Notes: generated by a model not told the origin, from the sequence alone. A stretch of 64,000 nucleotides of DNA from Acetivibrio cellulolyticus CD2 (GCF_000179595.2 NZ_JH556659.1:415016-479015), one strand, 5' to 3'; positions 34,991-45,059 are shown, counted from the first letter of the stretch. A program made the numbers and translations.

Positions 34991-36023
34991 AGATATTAAG
35001 CGTTTACTAATTGAATATTCGGGGCCGGAGATAAAGCTTATGGAGGTATGTGGTACTCATACCGGCAGTATAGTAAAAAATGGTATACGCTCTATACTAT
35101 CAGCAAATATCAAACTTGTATCAGGTCCTGGGTGTCCTGTATGCGTAACACCAGCGAAATACATTGATTCAGCAGTTGATTTTGCTGGTAGGAAAAACTA
35201 TACGGTTTTATCCTTTGGAGATTTGCTTAGAGTTCCAGGTAGCAAATTATCCCTGTCTGAAGCTAAAGCATTGGGTGGAAGTGTTGATATTATCTATTCT
35301 CCGGAAGAGGTAATAAAAAAAGCCCTGGATAATCCTGGATATAATTATGTTTTAGCAGCCGTAGGATTTGAGACAACTATTCCGGCATATGCTCTTTTAA
35401 TGGATAAGTTGGTTGAACATTCTATAAAAAATGTCAGGTTATTAACCAGTTTAAAAACTATTGTGCCGGCACTTGACTGGCTGTGCACCAATGAACCGGA
35501 TATTGACGGGTTTATTGCACCGGGACATGTAGCTACAATTACCGGTACGAAGGTGTATAATTATTTGGCGGATAAATACCACAAACCATTTTCGGTTGCA
35601 GGCTTTGAAGCAGAGCATATTCTGATTTCCATATATGACCTTGCAATTCAAATCAGTAAGGATAAGGCAGAGGTACACAATTTATACAAAAGTGTAGTAT
35701 CGGCTCAAGGAAATGTTCAGGCAATGGAGATTATAAATCGATATTTTGAGCCTGCACCTGCTTATTGGAGAGGTATTGGTTTGATAGATAATTCCGGATA
35801 CATTGTCAAGAAGGAATATATAGATTATAGTATGAATATTTCTATGATTGATGATACAACACCAGATACGACGTCAGGCTGTAGATGTGGTGAAGTTATT
35901 ATCGGAAGAATTGAACCTTGTCAGTGTCCGTTGTTTGGAAAGGTGTGTACACCATCAAAACCTGTTGGGCCATGTATGGTTTCGCAGGAAGGAACTTGCG
36001 GTATTCATTATTCTGAAGTATAG
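34977..36023 (+). CDS. hypD: Hydrogenase Fe-ligand assembly protein HypD
   Basis: A 348-aa HypD. Motifs: MEVCGTHTGSIVKNGI (near residue 22), GPGCPVCVTP (about 55), FAVGFETT-type AAVGFETTIPAY, and the C-terminal cluster ligands in CRCGEVIIG, CQCPLFGKVC and GPCMVSQEGTC. It carries a [4Fe-4S] cluster and assembles the Fe(CN)2CO centre with HypC and HypE. Two adjacent ATG codons (34977 and 34980) are possible starts. Confidence 0.96.
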   Translation: MMNLEDIKRLLIEYSGPEIKLMEVCGTHTGSIVKNGIRSILSANIKLVSGPGCPVCVTPAKYIDSAVDFAGRKNYTVLSFGDLLRVPGSKLSLSEAKALGGSVDIIYSPEEVIKKALDNPGYNYVLAAVGFETTIPAYALLMDKLVEHSIKNVRLLTSLKTIVPALDWLCTNEPDIDGFIAPGHVATITGTKVYNYLADKYHKPFSVAGFEAEHILISIYDLAIQISKDKAEVHNLYKSVVSAQGNVQAMEIINRYFEPAPAYWRGIGLIDNSGYIVKKEYIDYSMNISMIDDTTPDTTSGCRCGEVIIGRIEPCQCPLFGKVCTPSKPVGPCMVSQEGTCGIHYSEV

Positions 36024-36125
36024 ATGAATGAAGGATATTGTTTCAGATATTAAGGTTTTAACTCAATTCTGGAATTAATATCAAGATAACTAAACTACAA
36101 TGCAATAGAAGAAAGTCGGGTGGAG

Positions 36126-37127
36126 ATGATGGAAGAAAATCAAAGAATTACAATGGCGCATGGAAGCGGTGGAAGTGCAACAAGGAAACTTGTACAAGAC
36201 TTGTTTTATACTTATTTTAAAAACGATGCTTTAAATAAAATGGAAGATGCTGCTGTACTTGATGTTCCAGCAGGAAAAATTGCATATACAACTGATTCGT
36301 TTGTTGTAACACCGATTATTTTTCCAGGTGGTGATATTGGCAAATTGTCAGTTTGCGGTACATTAAATGATCTTGTGGTTATGGGAGCAGTTCCTAAATA
36401 TCTTACAGCTGGTTTTATTATTGAAGAAGGACTGGAAATGAATGTGCTGGAGGAAGTAGTAAAATCAATGGCGCTAACCGCAAAGGAAGCAGGTGTTGGA
36501 ATTGTAGCCGGAGATACAAAGGTAATTGAAGGACACGGCGGGATTTATATAAATACCTCGGGTATAGGCTTTATTAATCAAAAGCCATTGCATACGTCAA
36601 ATGTGAAACCTGGGGATGCAGTAATAGTAAGTGGTGCTTTGGGCAACCACCATGCCTGTATTCTATCGCATCGAATGAACATTAAAAATACGATTATAAG
36701 TGATTGTGCTTATCTTGGTGACATGGTTCAAAACCTTATAAAAGAAGGAATAGAGATAAAGACCATGAGGGATGTCACGAGGGGAGGTCTCGCTACTGTT
36801 TTGAATGAAATTGCTGATGGTTCTGATACTACTATAGATTTGCTGGAAGAAAATATACCTGTAGACATTGAAGTTAAGAGCTTTTGTGGCATACTTGGGC
36901 TTGACCCTCTCTATATGGGTAATGAGGGTAAACTGGTTTGCTTTGTTGCTGAAAAAGATGCACAAAGGGCATTGGGGATAATACGAAACAGCAAATTTGG
37001 AGAAAAGGCTTCAATTACTGCAACAGTTTCAAAACGGGAAAATGCTCCTGTAACAGTAAAGACCAGAATCGGTGGCAGAAGAATATTGAATGTGCTTCAA
37101 GGAGAAGGCCTTCCTAGGATATGCTAG
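36126..37127 (+). CDS. hypE: Carbamoyl dehydratase HypE
   Basis: HypE dehydrates the thiocarbamate on its C-terminal cysteine to thiocyanate for the Fe ligands. The product of about 333 aa belongs to the PurM/SelD-like ATPase fold: TMAHGSGGSATRKLV at the N-terminus, AGDTKVIEGHG in the middle, and the diagnostic C-terminal ...GLPRIC ending in Cys. The start is uncertain between ATG 36126 and 36129, with GGGTGGAG just upstream; an in-frame GTG at 36120 overlaps that site. It is the last gene of the operon, followed by a terminator. Confidence 0.95.
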   Translation: MMEENQRITMAHGSGGSATRKLVQDLFYTYFKNDALNKMEDAAVLDVPAGKIAYTTDSFVVTPIIFPGGDIGKLSVCGTLNDLVVMGAVPKYLTAGFIIEEGLEMNVLEEVVKSMALTAKEAGVGIVAGDTKVIEGHGGIYINTSGIGFINQKPLHTSNVKPGDAVIVSGALGNHHACILSHRMNIKNTIISDCAYLGDMVQNLIKEGIEIKTMRDVTRGGLATVLNEIADGSDTTIDLLEENIPVDIEVKSFCGILGLDPLYMGNEGKLVCFVAEKDAQRALGIIRNSKFGEKASITATVSKRENAPVTVKTRIGGRRILNVLQGEGLPRIC

Positions 37128-37177
37128 TATTGATAAATATTTAAGTTTGTTGAAAATGAAGAAATAGTAAATGTGTA

Positions 37178-37210
37178 AAAAGCAGGATTACCAAAAGGTA
37201 TCCTGCTTTT
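37178..37210. terminator. Bidirectional terminator between hypE and the AraC-type gene
   Basis: AAAAGCAGGATTACC and GGTATCCTGCTTTT form a stem with one bulged T and an AAAA loop. The A-run on one side and T-run on the other would allow termination from both directions, fitting the convergent genes. Confidence 0.85.
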
Positions 37211-37284
37211 GACGTCATAACTAACTTAATATAAAGTCTATTAAAAAGTTTTATGCCAACATCAACCTTTAACCTTTTAAAAAG

Positions 37285-38142
37285 TTATTTTTTCCTGACA
37301 GGAATCCAAATTTCACTGTAATAGTTTTCATCCTGATTGCCTTTTGGATAATCGGCTGTATTGGTGTACATTTCAATATTATAACCAGCTGCAATTTCGT
37401 AATCTTTACAGTTGGGCAGCCATTCTGAGAAGATTTTTTGATTCACATCATGCAGAGCTTTTGGCATTGGACCCTTGCACGCAAAAATAGCCCAAGTATG
37501 TTTCGGAATAACCTTTGTTACAAAACCTTCAGGAACTTCTGTGGAAGCAATATAATCATCGGCAATCAAATATTCAAATTCATCTGACCCCATGCTTTCA
37601 TCTATACATACCCCGTACATTCCACATACTATTTCACCTTTTCCTGATTGAAAGTGCTCTTCCCAGAACTGCGGAATTTCTGAAGATCCACTGTCATATT
37701 TGTACATCCTCGATACTCCCATGACTGTAAATGCTTCCTTTTCAATAATTTTGTAATCCATAATATAACCACCTTCCAATGAAAATTTGATTTTAAGTGA
37801 AGCATATGACTTAATCATTGCTCCATCTTTTCGAACAGCAGTAGGTGTGACGCCATGGAAACGAGTAAAAGCTTTTGTGAAACTATCTGGTGAGTCATAG
37901 CCATATTTCAAAGCAATATCAATAATTTTATTATCGGTGAAAACAAGCTCACTGGCAGCAAGAGTAAGCCTACGCTGTCTGATATACTCTCCTACTGTAA
38001 AACCACAAAGCATTGCAAATCCTTTTTGAAAATAGAACGTAGACACGTGTGCCTGCTTTGCAATATTGTCTATTGTAAGCTCTTCGGTGATATTCTCTTC
38101 AATATAGTCGATAGCTTCACTAATACCTTCAATCCATCCCAT
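37285..38142 (-). CDS. AraC-family regulator with GyrI-like effector domain
   Basis: A 285-aa protein with an N-terminal AraC/XylS double helix-turn-helix (about residues 8-105: LTIDNIAKQAHVSTFYFQKG and IIDIALKYGYDSPDSFTKAF) and a C-terminal GyrI-like/AraC effector-binding domain (about 125-285, ending YYSEIWIPVRK). Such proteins bind small amphipathic or aromatic ligands and often control drug or stress responses. No adjacent target gene is obvious. It faces hypE convergently and is divergent from the NAD-salvage operon, separated by 313 bp. Confidence 0.9.
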   Translation of the reverse strand: MGWIEGISEAIDYIEENITEELTIDNIAKQAHVSTFYFQKGFAMLCGFTVGEYIRQRRLTLAASELVFTDNKIIDIALKYGYDSPDSFTKAFTRFHGVTPTAVRKDGAMIKSYASLKIKFSLEGGYIMDYKIIEKEAFTVMGVSRMYKYDSGSSEIPQFWEEHFQSGKGEIVCGMYGVCIDESMGSDEFEYLIADDYIASTEVPEGFVTKVIPKHTWAIFACKGPMPKALHDVNQKIFSEWLPNCKDYEIAAGYNIEMYTNTADYPKGNQDENYYSEIWIPVRKK

Positions 38143-38381
38143 AATAGCCCTTCCTCTCTGTATTTATATCTTATTACTTTTCAGGTAGGTGTTCCCGACA
38201 TTTTGTGCTGTGTTTTGTCTTGAATGCAGTATATCTCTATATTCAACGTAGTTATCACTATATCCTCCTCAAAATAACTTCACCTAAATAATGTTTTGCA
38301 TAATTATACTTTTGCGTAATTTTCAATTATTTATTTGCATTAGGCTGGCCTCAACAATTTAATATTTTTTATGTAAGTACA

Positions 38382-38410
38382 TTGACAGGAAGAATAAATA
38401 GTATTATAAT
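38382..38410 (+). promoter_or_regulatory. Consensus sigma-A promoter of the NAD-salvage operon
   Basis: TTGACA (38382-38387) and TATAAT (38405-38410) with a 17-bp spacer form a perfect vegetative promoter 45 bp before the first gene. The rest of the 313-bp divergent gap (38143-38381) shows nothing else that I can name. Confidence 0.9.
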
Positions 38411-38414
38411 GATA

Positions 38415-38430
38415 TTAACAAACGTATAAT
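38415..38430 (+). promoter_or_regulatory. Candidate operator shared with the MoxR-vWA module promoter
   Basis: TTAACAAACGTATAAT lies at the expected transcription start, directly after the -10 element. The matching site at 3875-3890 has the same core AACGTATAAT in the same relative place. It could be the autoregulatory site of the Nudix-wHTH proteins. Inference from two occurrences. Confidence 0.4.
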
Positions 38431-38455
38431 AACAAGTACTGCGAGGGTAAAAAAT

Positions 38456-39370
38456 ATGAATGAAAATAAACTGATAAATAAACAGGGGCTTTCAGAAGAG
38501 GAATTCTTAAAGACTTATGATGCGGGCAAGTACGAGAGGCCTTCCGTAACAGTTGATATGCTGATTTTTACTATAACTGACGAAGAAAAGAAGAATTACA
38601 GGAAGCTGCCTGAAAAAGTGTTGAAGTTACTTATGATCAAAAGGGGTGACCACCCGTATATAGGACAATGGGCGCTTCCAGGTGGGTTTGTGAATATGGA
38701 TGAAAGCATGGATGAAGCTGCACGAAGGGAACTGAAAGAGGAAACCAACATTGACAATATATACATGGAACAGCTTTATACATGGGGAGATGTTGGCAGA
38801 GATCCACGTACAAGAATTATAAGTACATCCTATATGTCTTTGGTTGACAGTAAAACTCTTGATGTAAAAGCCGATGATGATGCTGATGATGCTGAGTGGT
38901 TCACGGTTTCTTGCAAATTGTATCAGGAGCAAAAGACGGTGACTCAGGGGGGATATGTACTGCAAAGACTTTTTAAGTTGAATCTGTCAAATGAAGAGGA
39001 TAAACTTTCTGCAACTATAAAAATAGAAAAGACTGTTGAGAACAGAGTTACAAAAATTCACAGAGAAATTGTTGAATCAAAGGGAATAGCTTTTGACCAT
39101 GCAAAAATTATTGAGTACGGAATCGAGCGGCTCAGAAATAAAATAGAATATACAGATATTGCCTTCAACCTGATGCCCGAGGTATTTACGCTAACTGAAC
39201 TTCAGCAGGTATATGAGATTATTCTGGATACTGAACTGTTAAAAGCAAACTTTAGAAGGAAGATTGCAGATATGGTTATTGAAACAAATGAGTATACGAA
39301 GGATGTAGGTCATAGGCCTTCGAAATTGTTTAGGTTCAATCCAAATTGGCAGAATATCTTGGAAGCATAG
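38456..39370 (+). CDS. Nudix-winged-helix protein, NrtR-like regulator of NAD salvage (copy 2)
   Basis: A 304-aa paralogue of the protein at 3909, alike along the entire length (shared blocks RPSVTVDMLIF, YMEQLYTWGDV, FDHAKIIEYGIERLRNKI, GHRPSKLFRFNPNWQN). It has the same Nudix domain and C-terminal winged helix. The Nudix box here is intact, GFVNMDESMDEAARRELKEE, so ADP-ribose-type hydrolysis is possible in addition to regulation. It heads an operon with nicotinamidase and nicotinate phosphoribosyltransferase, the classic context of NrtR. Regulation by NAD-derived ligands is therefore likely. Confidence 0.88.
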   Translation: MNENKLINKQGLSEEEFLKTYDAGKYERPSVTVDMLIFTITDEEKKNYRKLPEKVLKLLMIKRGDHPYIGQWALPGGFVNMDESMDEAARRELKEETNIDNIYMEQLYTWGDVGRDPRTRIISTSYMSLVDSKTLDVKADDDADDAEWFTVSCKLYQEQKTVTQGGYVLQRLFKLNLSNEEDKLSATIKIEKTVENRVTKIHREIVESKGIAFDHAKIIEYGIERLRNKIEYTDIAFNLMPEVFTLTELQQVYEIILDTELLKANFRRKIADMVIETNEYTKDVGHRPSKLFRFNPNWQNILEA

Positions 39371-39406
39371 AGTTTTAAAATAATGAAATGAAAGGGGAAG
39401 ATCAAA

Positions 39407-40081
39407 ATGAAAAATATAAATAGGAAAGAATTTTTGAAAAGAAGTGCACAAACTCTCGGAGAAATAGTTGATATGCTTGAAGGCCTTCCGGAGATAAAAC
39501 TAAAAGATTTGCAATGCAAGCAAACAGCTCTGATTATAGTAGATATGATAAATGGTTTTGCAAGGGAAGGAGCCCTTAAAAGTCCAAGGGTTGAAGACTT
39601 AATTCCCGAGATAGTTAAATTATCAAAGAAGTGCACTAAAATGGATATTAAGAAGGTGGCATTTGCAGATTGTCACACTGAAGCTTCGCCTGAGTTTGGT
39701 GCATATCCTGAACACTGTATGGTGGGAACTAGTGAAGCTGAAATTGTTGATGAAATTAAAGAGGTAGGCGGATACAAGCTTATACCTAAAAATTCAACAA
39801 ATGGTTTCCATGAAGAAGAGTTTAAAAAATGGCTTGAGGAAAATCCGCAGCTAAATACCTTTATAATTACCGGAGATTGCACGGACATATGTGTTCAGCA
39901 GTTTGCAATAACGTTAAAGACATGGTTTAATATGCAAAATAAGAAATACAGGGTAATTGTTCCTGTAAATGCTGTTGAAACCTACGATTTGGGGTTGCAT
40001 AACGGTGATCTTATGAATGTAATGGCTCTATACAACATGGTGATTAATGGAATAGAATTAGTTAGGGAAATTGAAATCTAG
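39407..40081 (+). CDS. pncA: Nicotinamidase (isochorismatase-like cysteine hydrolase)
   Basis: A 224-aa cysteine hydrolase that deamidates nicotinamide to nicotinate. The catalytic triad is visible as D46 in LIIVDMINGF, K128 in LIPKNSTNGF and C162 in GDCTDICVQQFA. D88/H90 in FADCHTEA fit metal-site ligands. It lies 36 bp after the Nudix regulator and 51 bp before pncB, so the operon recycles nicotinamide to NAD. The start has AAGGGGAAG upstream. Confidence 0.93.
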   Translation: MKNINRKEFLKRSAQTLGEIVDMLEGLPEIKLKDLQCKQTALIIVDMINGFAREGALKSPRVEDLIPEIVKLSKKCTKMDIKKVAFADCHTEASPEFGAYPEHCMVGTSEAEIVDEIKEVGGYKLIPKNSTNGFHEEEFKKWLEENPQLNTFIITGDCTDICVQQFAITLKTWFNMQNKKYRVIVPVNAVETYDLGLHNGDLMNVMALYNMVINGIELVREIEI

Positions 40082-40132
40082 GAATATTAATGCTGTATGT
40101 GGAACGAAGACAATAAACAGGGGGTAATTTAA

Positions 40133-41575
40133 ATGGATAAGACTAATTTAACGATGTTAACTGACTTTTATGAGTTGACCATGGCTAATGGATATTTTCA
40201 GAATGGACTTAAAGACAAAATAGCATATTTTGATATGTTTTTCAGAAAGGTACCTGATGGTGGCGGATTTGCGATAATGGCAGGTGTTGAGCAGCTTATT
40301 GAATACCTGAAGAATCTGAAATTTGAGGATAGCGACATAGAGTACCTAAGAAGCAAGAAAATATTTGGTGAAGAGTTTCTACAATATTTAAAAGATTTTA
40401 AGTTTAGCTGCGATGTATGGGCTATACCTGAAGGGACTCCTATATTTCCTAATGAACCGGTAATAACGGTGAGGGGTCCGGTTATTGAAGCTCAGTTTGT
40501 TGAAACTATGATACTTTTGACAGTTAATCACCAAAGCCTTATAGCTACAAAAGCCAACCGTATTGTAAGAGCAGCGCAGGGGCGTGATGTAATGGAGTTC
40601 GGTTCTAGAAGAGCTCAAGGCTATGATGGAGCAATTTATGGGGCAAGAGCTGCATATATCGGTGGCTGTATAGGTACAGCATGTACTATTGCAGAGAGAG
40701 ATTTTGAAATTCCGGCTATTGGCACAATGGCACACAGCTGGATTCAGATGTTCCATACAGAGCTTGAAGCTTTTAAAGCTTATGCTGAGGCTTATCCTGA
40801 TAATTGTACACTTCTTGTAGATACATATAATGTACTTAAGTCGGGTGTACCAAATGCAATAAAGGTATTTAATGAAGTGTTGATTCCAAAGGGATTCAGA
40901 CCAAAAGGAATAAGAATAGACAGCGGAGATATCACATATCTGTCGAAGGAAGCCAGAAAAATGCTGGATGAAGCAGGATTTAAAGATTGTAAAATTGTGG
41001 CATCCAATTCGCTCGATGAATATATTATCCGTGACATTCTAATGCAGGGTGCACAGATTGATTTATTTGGTGTTGGTGAACGCCTGATAACTTCGAAATC
41101 TGAACCTGTGTTCGGTGGAGTTTACAAGCTGGTAGCCATTGAAGAGGGTGGTACTATAATTCCCAAAATAAAGCTCAGTGAGAATGTAGTAAAAATAACC
41201 AACCCGGGATTTAAACTGCTTTGGAGGCTTTTTGACAGGGATACAGGAAAAGCCATAGCAGATGTATTGACTACCAATGAGGAGATAATAGATGATAGTA
41301 AACCCTATGAGGTATTTGATCCTGAGCATACATGGAAGAGAAAGACAATAACTAACTTCTATGCAAAAAGGTTGTTAGAAAGAGTTTTTGATAAAGGAAC
41401 CTGTGTTTATGAAAGCCCAAGATTAAAACATATTAAGGGCTATTGTATGGAGCAGATAGAAAATTTGTGGGATGAAGTAAAAAGGTTTGAAAATCCGCAT
41501 AATTACTATGTTGACCTGTCAACCCCGTTATGGGAGATGAAGCAGAGGCTGCTCCGCGAGTATTCGGTAAAGTAG
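40133..41575 (+). CDS. pncB: Nicotinate phosphoribosyltransferase
   Basis: A 480-aa enzyme joining nicotinate and PRPP to make nicotinate mononucleotide. Family motifs: LTDFYELTMANGYFQNG at the N-terminus, EFGSRRAQGYDGAIYGARAA, GTMAHSWIQMF with the catalytic His, and RIDSGDITYLSKEARKML. The length is typical of the longer bacterial/archaeal type. GGGGGT precedes the ATG. It follows nicotinamidase in the pathway order. Confidence 0.96.
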   Translation: MDKTNLTMLTDFYELTMANGYFQNGLKDKIAYFDMFFRKVPDGGGFAIMAGVEQLIEYLKNLKFEDSDIEYLRSKKIFGEEFLQYLKDFKFSCDVWAIPEGTPIFPNEPVITVRGPVIEAQFVETMILLTVNHQSLIATKANRIVRAAQGRDVMEFGSRRAQGYDGAIYGARAAYIGGCIGTACTIAERDFEIPAIGTMAHSWIQMFHTELEAFKAYAEAYPDNCTLLVDTYNVLKSGVPNAIKVFNEVLIPKGFRPKGIRIDSGDITYLSKEARKMLDEAGFKDCKIVASNSLDEYIIRDILMQGAQIDLFGVGERLITSKSEPVFGGVYKLVAIEEGGTIIPKIKLSENVVKITNPGFKLLWRLFDRDTGKAIADVLTTNEEIIDDSKPYEVFDPEHTWKRKTITNFYAKRLLERVFDKGTCVYESPRLKHIKGYCMEQIENLWDEVKRFENPHNYYVDLSTPLWEMKQRLLREYSVK

Positions 41576-41605
41576 TATTTAGCTTTATAAATATAATAGT
41601 TGGTA

Positions 41606-42979
41606 ATGGAGATAAAAGAGGAAGTGAGCAATATTTTTGAAACCAGAAGGCAGGTAGAGAGCTTTATATATAGTTCTTATTTAAGAGCAATTAAAAATAT
41701 TGATATCAGGCTGCCGGATAGGGAGACTAGAACTCCCAAACTTACGAAGCAGTTGCTTAACATGGTCCAAAATCCTGATTCGAAACAAAGAAATGTACTG
41801 GTTACCGGAAGCAAGGGTAAGGGGTCAGTAAGCAGAATGATATCAAAACTCCTTGAGGCACATGGCTATCGAGTTGGCCTCTTTACAAGCCCGCACCTGG
41901 TTAATTTCAACGAGAGAATCAGAATTAACGGAATTGCAATTTCTGATGAAAATCTAATAAAGTATGCAGAAATTGTAAAGCCATATGTTGATGAAATCGA
42001 AAAAAAGTTGCCGGATAATAAGTATATTGGCCCGGTTGGGCTGACATCAGTAATGGCAATGCTATATTTTTATGATAACAAGACTGATTTTAACATTGTT
42101 GAGTGTGGAAAAGGTGCTAGATATGATGATGTGTGCATGAATGAAAGCGAGATTTCCGTAATAAACAATGTTTTTTTAGAGCATGTTCCTCAGTTGGGAA
42201 ATAATCTGGCAGAAATAGCGTATAATAAAGCCGGAATTGTTAAAAGCTCACAAAAAGCAGTCTTTTCAGCTGAACAACCTAAGGAAGTCAGTAATATAAT
42301 AGAAGAGACAGCAAAAAATTTGAAGATTGAACTTAAAATTTATGGGTATAACTATATAAGCAAAAATATAAAAATTTCGAGTAAAGGTACTACTTTTGAT
42401 ATTATTACAGCTAATAAAGAATATCCGAATCTGCAATTAACCCTTTTAGGAAGGCATCAGGCGAAAAATGCCGCTTTGGCAGTTGGTGTTGCAGAGAGCT
42501 TGATAGGCGAGTTAGATCAGATTAGGGTAAGAGAGAGTTTTAGAAAGCTAACATGGCCAGGAAGACTGGAATTAGTAAACCTAAATCCGTTGACTATTCT
42601 GGATGGATGTATAAATAGGGAGTGTGCAAGTTATGTGAAGGAAATAATAAAGGAAATTGGAAAAGAGAAGATGGTGTTTGTTATTGGTATCCCAGATGAT
42701 AAGGATTTTGAAGGAGTACTAGATGAATTCAGCGAAGATGCTTATAAGATAATAATGACAACGACGAAACACCAGCATCATAAGTTTTCAAGCTTACAGC
42801 AGGTTAGAGCGTTGGAGATGATAAAGGAAAAATATTTATATAAAGACATCGTAGATGACGCAATCAGAGAAGCATATGAGATTTTAGAAGGTGGTGGCTT
42901 ACTGGTTATATTAGGTACACAGTCTTTGATAAGGGAGACAAAAGAATTCTTTAATCAGGACACAACCAATTTAGACTAA
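41606..42979 (+). CDS. Divergent FolC/Mur-ligase-like protein in the NAD operon
   Basis: A protein of about 457 aa with the folylpolyglutamate-synthase/Mur-ligase fold. The P-loop is VTGSKGKGSVSRMI (compare GTNGKGS in FolC), followed by LFTSPHLVNFNERIRING. The usual FolC signature GLGGRLDATN is replaced by CGKGARYDDVCMN, and the C-terminal DGAHNP motif by DGCINREC. A role other than folate glutamylation is therefore possible. Starts are ambiguous: ATG 41606 has only a weak ribosome-binding site, and TTG 41600 or GTG 41624 are alternatives. Position as last gene of the NAD-salvage operon hints at ligation of an amino acid to a nicotinate-related or other carboxylate, which is inference. Confidence 0.75.
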   Translation: MEIKEEVSNIFETRRQVESFIYSSYLRAIKNIDIRLPDRETRTPKLTKQLLNMVQNPDSKQRNVLVTGSKGKGSVSRMISKLLEAHGYRVGLFTSPHLVNFNERIRINGIAISDENLIKYAEIVKPYVDEIEKKLPDNKYIGPVGLTSVMAMLYFYDNKTDFNIVECGKGARYDDVCMNESEISVINNVFLEHVPQLGNNLAEIAYNKAGIVKSSQKAVFSAEQPKEVSNIIEETAKNLKIELKIYGYNYISKNIKISSKGTTFDIITANKEYPNLQLTLLGRHQAKNAALAVGVAESLIGELDQIRVRESFRKLTWPGRLELVNLNPLTILDGCINRECASYVKEIIKEIGKEKMVFVIGIPDDKDFEGVLDEFSEDAYKIIMTTTKHQHHKFSSLQQVRALEMIKEKYLYKDIVDDAIREAYEILEGGGLLVILGTQSLIRETKEFFNQDTTNLD

Positions 42980-43018
42980 AGATTGAAAAATCCCTGAATA
43001 AAAAACCTAAAACACTTG

Positions 43019-43047
43019 TTGAAATTTATATTTATTTGTGGTAGGAT
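43019..43047 (+). promoter_or_regulatory. Probable promoter of the PEP carboxykinase gene
   Basis: TTGAAA (43019-43024) and TAGGAT (43042-43047) are 17 bp apart. The leader of about 125 nt that follows contains two hairpins (ACCGAA/TTCGGT at 43098-43120 and TATTGC/GCAATA at 43132-43149) without T-runs, which may stabilise the mRNA. Confidence 0.6.
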
Positions 43048-43181
43048 GTTACTTAGTGAAAAAATTAACTAACTGAAGGTTTATTTTCCAGTTCATTACC
43101 GAATCTTAATTAAGTTCGGTTTACACATCTGATATTGCAGTTTTGCAATAGCATATAACACTATTTGGAGGGAGAATTTTA

Positions 43182-44978
43182 ATGAGCACAAACAATCAAA
43201 AATTACAAGCTTGGGTAAAAGAAATGGCTGATATGTGTCAGCCAGACCAGATTTACTGGTGTGATGGTTCAGAAGCAGAATATCAACGTTTGCTTAAAGA
43301 AATGGTAGATTCAGGTGCAGCTACTCCGCTTAATCCTGAAAAACGTCCTGGATGTTATCTCTTCCGCAGTGATGCATCTGACGTAGCACGTGTTGAGGAT
43401 AGAACTTATATTTCTTCTAAAAAGCAAGAAGATGCTGGTCCTACAAACAACTGGGTTAATCCTGATGAGCTCAAAGCTACAATGAGAGAATTATACAAGG
43501 GCTGTATGAAGGGAAGAACAATGTATGTTATTCCTTTCTCAATGGGTCCTATAGGTTCACCTATATCAAAGATCGGTATAGAAGTAACAGACAGCCCATA
43601 CGTTGTTGTTAACATGCGTATAATGACTCGTATAGGAGGCAAAGTATTGGAAACTCTTGGAGACAATGGAGAATTCGTTCCTTGCTTACATTCAGTAGGC
43701 GCTCCATTAGCTGAAGGTCAAAAAGATTCTTCATGGCCTTGTGCACCAATTGAAAAGAAATATATCAGCCATTTCCCAGAAGAAAAGACTATCTGGTCTT
43801 ACGGTTCAGGATACGGCGGAAATGCTCTTTTAGGTAAGAAATGCTTTGCACTTCGTATAGCTTCTTCAATAGCTCGTGAAGAAGGTTGGTTGGCTGAACA
43901 TATGCTTATCCTTCGTCTTACAGATCCAAAGGGTAATGTAAAATATGTTTGCGGTGCTTTCCCAAGTGCTTGCGGTAAGACAAATCTTGCAATGCTTGTT
44001 CCAACTATTCCAGGCTGGAAAGTTGAAACAATCGGTGATGATATAGCTTGGATGAAATTCGGAAAAGATGGACGCTTATATGCAATCAATCCTGAAGCTG
44101 GATTCTTCGGAGTTGCTCCAGGTACATCCATGGATTCAAATCCAAATGCTATGCACAGTATAGAAAAGAACACTATATTCACAAACGTTGCTTTAACTGA
44201 TGATGGTGATGTTTGGTGGGAAGGTATCGGTCATGATGCTCCATCACATCTTGTTGACTGGAAAGGTAAAGATTGGGCACCAGGCGCAGAAGCTCCTGCA
44301 GCTCATCCAAACGCTCGTTTTACAGCACCTGCAGAGCAATGTCCTGTTATAGCTCCTGAATGGGAAGATCCAAATGGTGTGCCGATTTCAGCTATATTGG
44401 TTGGTGGACGTCGTCCAAGCACTATTCCATTGGTTCATGAAAGCTTTAGCTGGGAACATGGTGTATTCATGGGTTCAATCATGGGATCAGAAATAACTGC
44501 AGCTGCTATATCAGCAAATATCGGTCAGGTTCGTAGGGATCCATTTGCTATGTTGCCATTCATTGGTTACCATGTAGGTGATTATTTGCAACACTGGTTG
44601 GATGTTGGAGCAAAAGCTGATGCTGATAAACTTCCAAAAATATTCTATGTTAACTGGTTCCGTAAAGATAAGAACGGCAAATGGTTGTGGCCTGGATATG
44701 GCGAAAACAGCCGTGTTCTTAAATGGATCTGTGAAAGAGTATCCGGTGAAGGTAGTGCAGTTAAGACTCCTATCGGTTACATGCCTACAGAAGATGCTAT
44801 TGATACTGCAGGACTTGATGTTAGTGCAGAAGATATGGCGGAACTTCTCAAAGTAAATAAGGAAGAATGGTTGAAGGAAGTTGAATCAATCAGAGCTCAT
44901 TATGCTAATTATGGTGCAAAAATGCCTAAAGAATTATTTGCACAATTAGATGCTTTGGAAAGCCGTTTGAAAGGCTAA
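43182..44978 (+). CDS. pckG: Phosphoenolpyruvate carboxykinase (GTP)
   Basis: A 598-aa GTP-dependent PEPCK interconverting oxaloacetate and PEP. The active-site loop and P-loop are in [14 protein letters not shown] (around residue 265), with metal and nucleotide contacts in [13 protein letters not shown] and [15 protein letters not shown]. The length is typical of the GTP class. GGAGGGAG precedes the ATG. Codon choice looks biased toward that of highly expressed genes, unlike its neighbours. In cellulolytic clostridia this enzyme runs in the PEP-to-oxaloacetate direction in a malate shunt; this organism may do the same, by analogy. Confidence 0.97.
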   Translation: MSTNNQKLQAWVKEMADMCQPDQIYWCDGSEAEYQRLLKEMVDSGAATPLNPEKRPGCYLFRSDASDVARVEDRTYISSKKQEDAGPTNNWVNPDELKATMRELYKGCMKGRTMYVIPFSMGPIGSPISKIGIEVTDSPYVVVNMRIMTRIGGKVLETLGDNGEFVPCLHSVGAPLAEGQKDSSWPCAPIEKKYISHFPEEKTIWSYGSGYGGNALLGKKCFALRIASSIAREEGWLAEHMLILRLTDPKGNVKYVCGAFPSACGKTNLAMLVPTIPGWKVETIGDDIAWMKFGKDGRLYAINPEAGFFGVAPGTSMDSNPNAMHSIEKNTIFTNVALTDDGDVWWEGIGHDAPSHLVDWKGKDWAPGAEAPAAHPNARFTAPAEQCPVIAPEWEDPNGVPISAILVGGRRPSTIPLVHESFSWEHGVFMGSIMGSEITAAAISANIGQVRRDPFAMLPFIGYHVGDYLQHWLDVGAKADADKLPKIFYVNWFRKDKNGKWLWPGYGENSRVLKWICERVSGEGSAVKTPIGYMPTEDAIDTAGLDVSAEDMAELLKVNKEEWLKEVESIRAHYANYGAKMPKELFAQLDALESRLKG

Positions 44979-45005
44979 TTTAAATAATTAAAGTATTTTA
45001 ATATG

Positions 45006-45059
45006 AACCGGCTGATTGTTAGGCTTACAGGCTTGACATGTCAGTCGGTTTTATATTTT
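45006..45059 (+). terminator. Terminator after PEP carboxykinase
   Basis: AACCGGCTGA pairs with TCAGTCGGTT (one G-T pair) and is followed by a T-rich run. The loop is long (about 24 nt) and may fold further. Confidence 0.7.

Noticed and set aside
40388-40756. Minus-strand frame inside pncB
   Set aside because: It is antisense to highly conserved catalytic sequence and has no ribosome-binding site.
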